From Methylotenera oryzisoli_B (lineage in GTDB: Bacteria > Pseudomonadota > Gammaproteobacteria > Burkholderiales > Methylophilaceae), in NCBI GenBank assembly GCA_965613685.1, contig OZ277031.1:434001-498000 (forward strand): a stretch of DNA of 64,000 nucleotides, read 5' to 3'. The notes beneath the pieces are model-generated. The model had not been told where the DNA came from, searched no databases, and saw nothing but the letters and a program-made list of their open reading frames with translations. Shown here piece after piece: positions 34,121 to 41,668 of the stretch. A program made the position numbers and the translations under genes. Position 1 is the first letter of the stretch. The number at the start of each line of letters is the position of its first letter.

Positions 34121-35227
34121 ATGTCTGGTAACACCATAGGTACGCTATTCACCTTAACCTCTTTCGGTGAATCTCACGGCGCAGCAATAGGCGGGGTGGT
34201 GGATGGTTGCCCGCCAGGTTTGGAGTTGTCGGCGGCCGATTTGCAAGTGGATTTAGACCGACGTAAACCCGGTACCTCGCGGCACGTCACCCAACGAAAA
34301 GAAGCCGATGCCGTGGAAATCTTGTCTGGTGTGTTTGAAGGCAAAACCACAGGCGCGCCCATAGGCTTGTTGATACGCAATACCGATCAACGCAGTCAAG
34401 ACTACTCGAAGATCATGGACACGTTTAGGCCTGGTCATGCCGATTACACCTACAGTCAAAAATACGGCATACGCGATTACCGCGGCGGCGGTCGCTCCAG
34501 TGCGCGCGAAACCGCCGTGCGGGTTGCTGCTGGCGCCATAGCAAAAAAATGGTTGAAACAACGCTATGGCGTGACGGTGAGGGCTTACATGAGCCAGTTG
34601 GGTGCGCTGGCTATTCCTTTCGTCAGTTGGGATGCTTTGCAGCACCCGGACAACGATTTTTTTTCGGCCAATGTGGCGATGTTGCCAGAGTTGGCGAATT
34701 ATTTAGACGAAGTGCGCGCCGCCCGTGATTCAGTCGGCGCAAAAATTACCGTGGTCGCCGAAGGGGTGCCGGTCGGTTGGGGTGAACCGGTTTTTGATCG
34801 ATTGGATGCGGAAATCGCTTACGCCATGATGAGCATTAATGCAGTGAAAGGCGTGGAAATTGGTGCCGGTTTTGCCGCTGTAGCCCAGCGTGGCAGCGAG
34901 CATTCTGATGAAATGACCCCGCAAGGGTTTGTTACCAATCACGCCGGTGGTATTTTAGGCGGCATCTCCACTGGCCAAAGCATACAGGTTAACGTGGCAT
35001 TAAAGCCAACTTCTAGCATTCCGCAGCCACGCCGATCCGTTGATAAAGATGGTCTAGCGGTATTGATGGAAACCACGGGCCGCCACGACCCTTGTGTCGG
35101 TGTACGCGCGACGCCTATAGTCGAGGCCATGCTGGCCCTAGTGCTGATCGACCATGCGCTGCGTCACCGCGGGCAAAATGCCGACGTGCAAAGCCATCCC
35201 CTCCTATCGTTTAATCTCATGGTCTAA
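34121..35227 (+). CDS. aroC: Chorismate synthase
   Basis: AroC makes chorismate from EPSP with reduced FMN, ending the shikimate pathway. The 368-residue protein carries all three family signatures: GESHGAAIGGVVDGCPPG, the KYGIRDYRGGGRSSARET stretch and RHDPCVGVRATPIVEAM. The flavin and phosphate-binding arginines and histidines are conserved. Length is normal for the proteobacterial enzyme. An FNR-type box for the next gene begins 15 bases after its stop. Confidence 0.98.
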   Translation: MSGNTIGTLFTLTSFGESHGAAIGGVVDGCPPGLELSAADLQVDLDRRKPGTSRHVTQRKEADAVEILSGVFEGKTTGAPIGLLIRNTDQRSQDYSKIMDTFRPGHADYTYSQKYGIRDYRGGGRSSARETAVRVAAGAIAKKWLKQRYGVTVRAYMSQLGALAIPFVSWDALQHPDNDFFSANVAMLPELANYLDEVRAARDSVGAKITVVAEGVPVGWGEPVFDRLDAEIAYAMMSINAVKGVEIGAGFAAVAQRGSEHSDEMTPQGFVTNHAGGILGGISTGQSIQVNVALKPTSSIPQPRRSVDKDGLAVLMETTGRHDPCVGVRATPIVEAMLALVLIDHALRHRGQNADVQSHPLLSFNLMV

Positions 35228-35241
35228 TTTAATGCTTGGCT

Positions 35242-35283
35242 TTGATCTAGATCATGCGCCGCAGGTGGCCTTGCTTTTACAAT
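35242..35283 (+). promoter_or_regulatory. Candidate class II FNR/ANR-dependent promoter before the DUF465 gene
   Basis: TTGAT-CTAG-ATCAT (35242-35255) matches the FNR/ANR consensus TTGAT-N4-ATCAA at nine of ten positions. A -10-like TACAAT lies at 35278-35283. If transcription starts seven bases later, at 35290, the box is centred at -41.5, exactly where FNR activates class II promoters. No separate -35 is needed or seen. The first gene downstream is the DUF465 gene. Confidence 0.6.
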
Positions 35284-35360
35284 CAGAGCATAAGCTAAAC
35301 TGTCTGCTTGCTAGGGGTGGATGCTTAGACTTGGATTTGATTAATTTTTAAGGAATGACC

Positions 35361-35597
35361 ATGAACATTGAGCACCACGATTTAGCCCACGAATTTCCCC
35401 AACACAAAGATAAAATACACGGCTTAAAAATGAGCAACGCCCATTTTGCTAAGCTCTTCGACGCTTACCATGCCTTGACTAAAGACGTGGAGCGTCTTGA
35501 GGGCGAAGGCGTGCCGGTGGCGGACGAGACCTTGGCAACGCAAAAAAAAGAGCGCGCTTTACTTAAAGATCAACTGTATGCCATGCTGGTCAATTAA
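35361..35597 (+). CDS. DUF465 (YdcH-like) small protein
   Basis: A 78-residue helical protein of the DUF465/COG2841 family, recognised by the sequence HDLAHEFPQHKDKIHGLK at its start, the central FAKLFDAYHALTKDVERLE and a KKERALLKDQLYAML C-terminal helix. The family is common in proteobacteria and its function is unknown; the heptad-like pattern suggests a coiled-coil dimer. I chose the ATG at 35361 because AAGGA ends seven bases before it; the in-frame ATG at 35355 touches that Shine-Dalgarno. The gene has its own candidate FNR-type promoter upstream and a strong terminator right after it, so it looks like a single-gene unit. Confidence 0.88.
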   Translation: MNIEHHDLAHEFPQHKDKIHGLKMSNAHFAKLFDAYHALTKDVERLEGEGVPVADETLATQKKERALLKDQLYAMLVN

Positions 35598-35608
35598 TTA
35601 GGCGGAAG

Positions 35609-35633
35609 AAAGTCGGTGTCAGCCGACTTTTTT
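35609..35633 (+). terminator. Rho-independent terminator after the DUF465 gene
   Basis: AAAGTCGG and CCGACTTT form an eight-pair stem with a six-base loop (35609-35630), running into six Ts (35628-35633). It begins 11 bases after the DUF465 stop. It also rules out a GTG at 35616 as the start of the next gene. Confidence 0.88.
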
Positions 35634-35654
35634 ATGCCCATCTACGCCCTGTAT

Positions 35655-36824
35655 ATGCACACAAAACTCCATTTTAAGCTGTCCCGTTTTTACTTCATTT
35701 ACTACTTCTTTGTTGGTGCGTTTGTGCCGTATTGGGGTTTGTACCTCAAGTCTGAGCAATTTAGTCCGGCCGATATCGGCATACTGATGTCTTTGTTTCA
35801 AATCAGCCGTATTTTTGCGCCTAATTTTTGGGGTTGGTTGGCTGATCATACTGGGAAACGTGCGCAGTGGATTAAGCTGACGGCCTTTTTAGGTTTGTGT
35901 GGCTTTACTGCGGTGTTTTGGGCGCACGGCTTTTACTGGCTGTTTTTTGTCATGGCTGCCTTAAGTTTGTTTACCAGTTCCACCTTGCCCTTAGCGGAAT
36001 CCCTGACTTTGGCCCATTTGGCCACGACAAATGGCCATTACAGTCGCATACGCATGTGGGGTTCCTTGGGCTTTATTGTCGCCGCCGTGGTGCTGGGTTT
36101 TTGCATTGATTTTTCTGGTATCCGCAGCTTGTTGTGGTTTTTGCTGTTCGTGCAGATGACTTTGTTTGTTTTGTCCTTCGGCTTGCCTGAAGCCAATGTC
36201 GCGGCGCATGAGCACGACGAGTATTCTATTTGGCAACTGATGCGGCAACCTAACGTGATGGCCTTGTTATTAGGCTGCGCCTTGATGGTGACGGCGCATG
36301 GCGTGCTCTATAATTTTTATTCCATATACTTGAGTGATCACGGTTACAGCAAAACTGTCATAGGCTTGTTGTGGGCCGTTGGGGTGGTGTGTGAGATTGC
36401 TGTGTTTATGGCCATGCCCAAAATCATGGCGCGATTTAGTTTAAAAGCCATTTTATTAGTTAGCCTGGCTTTAGCCGTTTTGCGCTTTAGCTTAATTGGT
36501 TGGGCGATTGATTCGTGGCCCATCATGCTGCTGGCGCAAACCTTGCATGCCGCCACCTTTGGTAGTTTTCATGCTGCCTCAGTGGAAGTCATTGCCCGTT
36601 TTTTCAATGGCCGGCATCAGGCCAAAGGCCAAGCCATATACAACAGCGTGGCCTATGGCATAGGCGGTACATTGGGCGGGGTGGCCGGTGGCTATGCCCT
36701 GCAATACCTAGGCGGTCAGCACACCTTCATGCTGGCCGCGGTCTTTCCTTTGCTGGGTTTTTTGGTGATTGCCTTAGGGCTGAAATTAAGCGCCCAGCAG
36801 CATCAGCGCGGATTGTTTGGCTAG
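35655..36824 (+). CDS. MFS transporter of the PPP/HcaT-like group
   Basis: The protein (389 residues from the chosen start) has twelve predicted membrane segments and the MFS loop WLADHTGKRAQW after segment 2. The opening FKLSRFYFIYYFFVGAFVPYWGLYL and the RIRMWGSLGFI segment match the phenylpropionate-permease-like (MFS_1_like) group, whose substrates are mostly unknown. Starts at 35616 (GTG) and 35634 (ATG) are in frame, but both fall in or at the edge of the terminator of the preceding gene, so the ATG at 35655 is preferred. It is convergent with folE2; an AGTCGG/CCGACT hairpin overlaps the folE2 stop there. Confidence 0.85.
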   Translation: MHTKLHFKLSRFYFIYYFFVGAFVPYWGLYLKSEQFSPADIGILMSLFQISRIFAPNFWGWLADHTGKRAQWIKLTAFLGLCGFTAVFWAHGFYWLFFVMAALSLFTSSTLPLAESLTLAHLATTNGHYSRIRMWGSLGFIVAAVVLGFCIDFSGIRSLLWFLLFVQMTLFVLSFGLPEANVAAHEHDEYSIWQLMRQPNVMALLLGCALMVTAHGVLYNFYSIYLSDHGYSKTVIGLLWAVGVVCEIAVFMAMPKIMARFSLKAILLVSLALAVLRFSLIGWAIDSWPIMLLAQTLHAATFGSFHAASVEVIARFFNGRHQAKGQAIYNSVAYGIGGTLGGVAGGYALQYLGGQHTFMLAAVFPLLGFLVIALGLKLSAQQHQRGLFG

Positions 36825-36840
36825 GTCTAGTTAGTCGGTC

Positions 36841-37650
36841 TTAAGCCGACTTGCGTTTATCGTGGCTGATTAACGCGTATGCCGAATGGTTGTGTATGCT
36901 CTCGAAGTTTTCACTTTCTACTGTGTAGGCCACGATGCGTTTTTCTGCGGACAATTGTGCTGCCACGTCCCTCACCATGTCCTCGACAAATTTTGGGTTA
37001 TCGTAAGCCCGTTCGGTGACAAACTTTTCATCCGGTCGTTTTAGTAAGCCATACAACTCGCAAGAGGCTTGTTTTTCCACCAGGTTTATGATGTCTTCTA
37101 TCCAGATAAAATCATTGATCAGCGCCGTGACCGTGACATGGCTGCGTTGATTGTGCGCACCGTAGTCGGATATTTTTTTACTGCACGGGCAGAGGCTGGT
37201 CACCGGCACCAATACTTTTACGGTAATGTCGAATTGGCCATGATTGATCTCGCCTATGAAGGTCACTTCGTAATCGAGTAAGCTCTTTACGCCAGAAACC
37301 GGCGCGGCTTTATTGACGAAATAGGGGAAGGTCATTTCTACGTGACCGGATTCGGCTTCTAAACGCTTAACCATTTCACGCAGTATGGTTTCAAACGATT
37401 CCACGGAAATGGCGTGCTCGTTTACATTCAGTATTTCAACAAAGCGCGACATGTGCGTGCCTTTGAACTGCTGTGGTAGGTGCACGTACATATTGAACAT
37501 GGCGATGGTGTGTTGCTCGCCAGCGGATTTGTCTTTAACGACGATGGGGTGGCGTATGGCCTTGATGCCGACTTTATCAATGGCGATATGGCGTGTGTCC
37601 ACGGTGTTTTGTACGTCTTCAATAGGGCAGGTGGGCGTAGCTTGTGTCAT
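36841..37650 (-). CDS. folE2: GTP cyclohydrolase IB (FolE2)
   Basis: FolE2 (type IB) converts GTP to 7,8-dihydroneopterin triphosphate, the first step of folate synthesis, with a looser metal need than zinc-dependent FolE. The 269-residue protein has the hallmark TSLCPCSKKISDYGAHNQRSH region with the metal-binding Cys, the EMTFPYFVNKAAPVSG segment and PKFVEDMVRDVA. Length is normal. dxs lies upstream on the same strand with a 45-base gap. Type IB enzymes are often zinc-regulated, but I see no Zur box. Confidence 0.95.
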   Translation of the reverse strand: MTQATPTCPIEDVQNTVDTRHIAIDKVGIKAIRHPIVVKDKSAGEQHTIAMFNMYVHLPQQFKGTHMSRFVEILNVNEHAISVESFETILREMVKRLEAESGHVEMTFPYFVNKAAPVSGVKSLLDYEVTFIGEINHGQFDITVKVLVPVTSLCPCSKKISDYGAHNQRSHVTVTALINDFIWIEDIINLVEKQASCELYGLLKRPDEKFVTERAYDNPKFVEDMVRDVAAQLSAEKRIVAYTVESENFESIHNHSAYALISHDKRKSA

Positions 37651-37695
37651 TTCTTATCCTGGTTGGCGTTTAGCTGATAATACTTGAGTATAACA

Positions 37696-39567
37696 CTAGG
37701 TTATTAGCTGCGCAATTGCGCGGCTAATGCCTTCTGCATCCAGGCCGCATTCTGCCAACATGGTTTCATGCACGCCGTGCTCTATGAAATGATCGGGCAA
37801 GCCCAAACACAGGGTTTGCATGGACCAGCCGTTTGCATTTTGTATGGCTTGCAGGGCTTCCATTACGGCTGTGCCCGCACCGCCCATGACGGCGTTCTCT
37901 TCAACGGTGACGAAGACCTTGTGGTCCTCAGCCAGTTTAGTTAGTAAGGCCTGATCGATGGGTTTGACAAAGCGCATGTTGACGACGGTGGCATCCAGTT
38001 TTTCACCGGCTTGCAGGCAGGGTGCCAGCATGCTGCCAAAGCTTAGTATGGCAACTTTCTTTTTGGATTCTTTAACCGAACTTAGGCGTTTGATTTCGCC
38101 CTTGCCTATGGGGATAGCCTGCATGGCTTGCTCAACGACAGCGCCAGTGCCGCTGCCGCGTGGGTAACGCACAGCCGCCACGCCATCGTATTGGTAACCG
38201 GTGTAAAGCATTTGCCGACATTCGTTTTCGTCGCTGGGCGTCATGATAAGCACGTTAGGGATGCACCTTAAATAGCTTAAGTCGAAACTGCCAGCATGGG
38301 TGGGGCCGTCTGCACCGACCAAGCCAGCGCGGTCTATGGCCAGCAATACCGGTAGGTTTTGCAAGGCTATGTCGTGCACCAATTGGTCGTAAGCGCGTTG
38401 TAAAAAGGTGCTGTAGATGGCCACCACTGGTTTTAACCCATCGCAGGCCATGCCGGCGGCAAAGGTTAAGGCATGTTGCTCGGCGATGCCGACATCGAAA
38501 TAACGCTGTGGGTATTGAGCGGCAAAAGCATTCAGACTAGAGCCGTCGCACATGGCGGGGGTGATGCCAATTAGGCGCTCGTCTTGCGCCGCCATGTCGA
38601 CCAGCCAGTCGCCAAACACTTGTGTGTAGGTTCTTTTAGCAGCATTAGCCAGCAGGTTACCATTGTAAGGATCGAATTTGCCTATGCCGTGAAATTTATT
38701 CGGGTCTTCTTCAGCCGGCTCGAAGCCTTTGCCTTTTTGCGTGACGATGTGTAAAAATTGCGGGCCCTTAAGTTGCCTGATGTTTTGCAGGGTGTCTATC
38801 AAGGCATCCAGATCGTGGCCGTCTACGGGGCCTATGTAATTGAAACCAAATTCTTCAAATAAAGTGCTGGGCAACACCATGCCTTTAACGTGCTCTTCGG
38901 CACGCTTGGCAAACTCCATCACGGGGGGCATGGCGGACAAGATTTTTTTGCCGGATTTTTTGATGGAGCCATAAAAGCGACTGGACAATAATTTGGATAA
39001 ATAATTGTTTAAGGCCCCGACATTGTTGGAGATGCTCATGTCGTTATCGTTGAGTATGACCAGTAAGTTTGCGTCCATGCTGCCGGCGTTGTTCAATCCT
39101 TCAAAGGCCATGCCTGCGGTCATGGCACCATCGCCTATGATGGCCACGGCGCGCCGTTCAAGGCCGGCTTTTTGTGCAGCCACGGCCATGCCTAACGCGG
39201 CAGAAATGGAGGTGCTGGAGTGCCCGGTGCCAAACGCATCGTATTCGCTTTCGTTGCGCCTAGGAAAACCGGCTATGCCTTTGGCTTTGCGCAAATTCGC
39301 CATCGCCTCACGGCGGCCAGTCAATATTTTATGTGGGTAAGTTTGGTGGCCTACGTCCCAAACCAGTCTGTCATCAGGCGTATTGAAGACGTAATGCAAG
39401 GCCACAGTCAGTTCTACCACGCCTAAATTTGAGGCCAAGTGCCCGCCGGTTTTAGCCACGCTGTCTACAATAAATGCACGTAATTCTAGAGCCAAAGACT
39501 TGAGTTGCTTGCGGTTTAATGCCTTAAGCTGCAAAGGGCTATTGATGCTGTCGAGTAATGGCGTCAC
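37696..39567 (-). CDS. dxs: 1-deoxy-D-xylulose-5-phosphate synthase
   Basis: Dxs condenses pyruvate and glyceraldehyde-3-phosphate to DXP, feeding isoprenoid, thiamine and pyridoxal phosphate synthesis. The 623-residue protein has the thiamine diphosphate motif GDGAMTAGMAFEGLNNAG, VGHQTYPHKILTGRR, and the DRAGLVGADGPTHAG motif of the pyrimidine domain. The start is GTG at 39567, with AGGAA about nine bases upstream. ispA and xseB lie just upstream, giving the common xseB-ispA-dxs order. Confidence 0.98.
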   Translation of the reverse strand: MTPLLDSINSPLQLKALNRKQLKSLALELRAFIVDSVAKTGGHLASNLGVVELTVALHYVFNTPDDRLVWDVGHQTYPHKILTGRREAMANLRKAKGIAGFPRRNESEYDAFGTGHSSTSISAALGMAVAAQKAGLERRAVAIIGDGAMTAGMAFEGLNNAGSMDANLLVILNDNDMSISNNVGALNNYLSKLLSSRFYGSIKKSGKKILSAMPPVMEFAKRAEEHVKGMVLPSTLFEEFGFNYIGPVDGHDLDALIDTLQNIRQLKGPQFLHIVTQKGKGFEPAEEDPNKFHGIGKFDPYNGNLLANAAKRTYTQVFGDWLVDMAAQDERLIGITPAMCDGSSLNAFAAQYPQRYFDVGIAEQHALTFAAGMACDGLKPVVAIYSTFLQRAYDQLVHDIALQNLPVLLAIDRAGLVGADGPTHAGSFDLSYLRCIPNVLIMTPSDENECRQMLYTGYQYDGVAAVRYPRGSGTGAVVEQAMQAIPIGKGEIKRLSSVKESKKKVAILSFGSMLAPCLQAGEKLDATVVNMRFVKPIDQALLTKLAEDHKVFVTVEENAVMGGAGTAVMEALQAIQNANGWSMQTLCLGLPDHFIEHGVHETMLAECGLDAEGISRAIAQLIT

Positions 39568-39619
39568 CTGAAGGATTCCTAAAATGCTGGCTAGTTAATT
39601 TTATTGAAGCCCGTTAACA

Positions 39620-40546
39620 TTAAAAACTACGCTGGGTAATGAAGCCGGCCAGCTCTCTTAATCGTTGCGCCTTGCTGCCCAATGGAGCAAGCGCACTGAT
39701 GGCTTGCTCGTAAAGCGTTTTTGCGTGTTGCTTGGCCGCGCCTAAGCCTAAAATAGAGACATAGGTTGGTTTGTTGCTGTCGGCATCCTTGCCTGCCGTT
39801 TTACCTAAGGTATCGCTGTCGGCTTCCACGTCTAGGATGTCGTCCACCACTTGGAAGGCCAAGCCTACCGCGTTTGCAAAATTCCGAATAGCCATTAATT
39901 GAGCGTCATTGGCACCGATGGCGCCAAGCAAAATAGAAGCCTGTATCAGTGCGCCGGTTTTCATTTGATGCATGGTTTCAAGTTCGGCTTGGCTCAGGGT
40001 TTTTCCTACTGAAGCCAAGTCTATGCCTTGTCCGCCCGCCATGCCGGTGGAGCCGGTGGCTTTGGCTAATAGGTTAACCAAGCGCATTTGTTGGCAAGCC
40101 GTCAGTTTGCTGTTGCTGTACAGTTTGGCATCGGAGATGACTTCAAAAGCCATGGTTTGCAAGACATCCCCTACCAGTAAGGCGGTGGCATCATCAAATT
40201 GCTTGTGGCAACTCGGCTTGCCGCGCCGCATGTCGTCATCGTCCATGCAAGGCATGTCATCGTGCACCAAGGAGTTAGCATGGATAAGTTCAACCGCGCA
40301 GGCGGCCGCATCGGCAATTTGCGGCTCGCAGTCAGTGAGTTCGGCTGCCGCGTAGCAGAGCAGTGCACGTATGCGTTTGCCGCCATCTAAGGCACTGTAG
40401 CGCATGGCACTGTGTAAGGTGGTTGGTGCCGTGCTTGCTGGCGGCAAGCACAACTCAAGCAGGTCTTCTATGCGCTGCTGTTTGCTGGCCACCCACTCGG
40501 GAAAAGCCTGCATGGCTTGATCGGCAAGGCTTGCATGTGCTGTCAT
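39620..40546 (-). CDS. ispA: Farnesyl diphosphate synthase (polyprenyl synthetase family)
   Basis: IspA makes farnesyl diphosphate from dimethylallyl and isopentenyl diphosphates. The 308-residue protein has the first aspartate-rich motif LVHDDMPCMDDDDMRRG and the second FQVVDDILDVEAD, plus the opening substrate site MRYSALDGGKRIRALL. The residues before the first motif (NSLVHDDMP) fit a C15 product. Its start overlaps the xseB stop by four bases. Confidence 0.95.
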   Translation of the reverse strand: MTAHASLADQAMQAFPEWVASKQQRIEDLLELCLPPASTAPTTLHSAMRYSALDGGKRIRALLCYAAAELTDCEPQIADAAACAVELIHANSLVHDDMPCMDDDDMRRGKPSCHKQFDDATALLVGDVLQTMAFEVISDAKLYSNSKLTACQQMRLVNLLAKATGSTGMAGGQGIDLASVGKTLSQAELETMHQMKTGALIQASILLGAIGANDAQLMAIRNFANAVGLAFQVVDDILDVEADSDTLGKTAGKDADSNKPTYVSILGLGAAKQHAKTLYEQAISALAPLGSKAQRLRELAGFITQRSF

Positions 40547-40818
40547 GATGGATCTTGGCTTTTGTAAGCCAGTAGCTGGTTGCGCTCATTTAAAATTTGC
40601 ACTTGTTGTTCCGCTGCCAGCAAGGACTGTTGGCAAAATTGCAGCAAGCAGTTGCCACGTTGGTAGGCGGCTAGGCTGGCATCCAAGGGCAGTTGTGCCG
40701 CTTCCATTTGCGCGATAATGTGTTCTAGTTCAGCGTAAGCCTGCTCAAAATTAAGCGGCATAGCTGCCGAAGAGTCATTTAATGGCAAGTTCTGGGTGTT
40801 CGATTTTGCTGTGGTCAT
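40543..40818 (-). CDS. xseB: Exodeoxyribonuclease VII small subunit
   Basis: XseB binds the large XseA subunit; the complex degrades single-stranded DNA. The 91-residue protein has the family core FEQAYAELEHIIAQMEAAQLPLD-type helix and LAAYQRGNCLLQFCQQSLLAAEQ, within which the G-x-L-x-x-C pattern is conserved. About 20 N-terminal residues are extra and low in complexity. It overlaps ispA, as is standard for xseB-ispA-dxs. xseA is not in this window. Confidence 0.93.
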   Translation of the reverse strand: MTTAKSNTQNLPLNDSSAAMPLNFEQAYAELEHIIAQMEAAQLPLDASLAAYQRGNCLLQFCQQSLLAAEQQVQILNERNQLLAYKSQDPS

Positions 40819-40845
40819 GATGCGCTTGCCTAGTTTACACAGTGC

Positions 40846-41520
40846 TTATTCTACCAAATCCTGCTGCAAAAGCCCTGTTAAAAATAAGCGTATGTCATTA
40901 ATTTCTTCTGCACAGACGCTGTGTGCCATGGCGTATTCATGCCATTGCACGCTAAAGCCACTCTCTTGTAAGCTTAAGCGTGATGCCAGGGCTCTATCCA
41001 AGCTGATAATGTCATCGGCTCTGCCGTGCGCCATAAAGATGGGCGTTGCCAGATTGGCCGCATGGGCTTGTTTTGCCAAAGTGGCCTTAAGGGGTAAGTA
41101 AGTGGACAGGGCGAGCACGCCAGCTAATTTTTTTGGGTAGCGAGTGGCGCTATGCAATGCGATGGCCCCGCCTTGGGAAAAGCCCGCCAGCACAATTTTA
41201 TCACTGGCTATGCCACGCTTGATTTCATTTTCTATCAAGCTGTTTATGTAGTCTTCACTGCGGGTTATGCCCGCCAGATCTTCTTGCGACTCGCTGTGGG
41301 CGTACAAATCGTACCAGGCTGGCATGACGTAGCCATTGTTGCGCGTCACTGCCATGGACGGCGCATGCGGAAGAATAAAGCGGACCTGGGCTAGGTTTAA
41401 CATGTCCACCACGGGGGCAAAATCGTAACCGTCTGCCCCTAGGCCGTGCAGCCAAATTACGCTGGCGCGGACGTCATGGCTGTCGTCGCGAATTAATTCT
41501 AAAGGGGCTTGTGCTTGCAT
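40846..41520 (-). CDS. Carboxylesterase/phospholipase-family hydrolase
   Basis: The 224-residue alpha/beta hydrolase matches the acyl-protein-thioesterase/carboxylesterase II group. It has ASVIWLHGLGADGYDF (oxyanion hole), the nucleophile elbow AGFSQGGAIALH (Ser about residue 118), the acid in HGRADDIISLDRA and the catalytic His in EYAMAHSVCAEEI. The natural substrate is likely a short-chain ester. It lies 27 bases upstream of xseB on the same strand and may lead the xseB-ispA-dxs transcript. Confidence 0.9.
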   Translation of the reverse strand: MQAQAPLELIRDDSHDVRASVIWLHGLGADGYDFAPVVDMLNLAQVRFILPHAPSMAVTRNNGYVMPAWYDLYAHSESQEDLAGITRSEDYINSLIENEIKRGIASDKIVLAGFSQGGAIALHSATRYPKKLAGVLALSTYLPLKATLAKQAHAANLATPIFMAHGRADDIISLDRALASRLSLQESGFSVQWHEYAMAHSVCAEEINDIRLFLTGLLQQDLVE

Positions 41521-41668
41521 GGCTGTTATCTATTTTAAAAAGGCAGCAAGCCGTTTTTGGGCTTGGCTATTAAATAATTTGGATATGCATTATGCTGTTC
41601 CAATCAGACAAATAATAGCATTAGTCTTCACGCTAAACCATTAACTCACCTGCCTAACTTTAAGCCCT

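Noticed and set aside
35616..35655. GTG at 35616 as the MFS transporter start
   Set aside because: It lies inside a strong intrinsic terminator for the preceding gene; the ATG at 35655 opens the conserved N-terminus.
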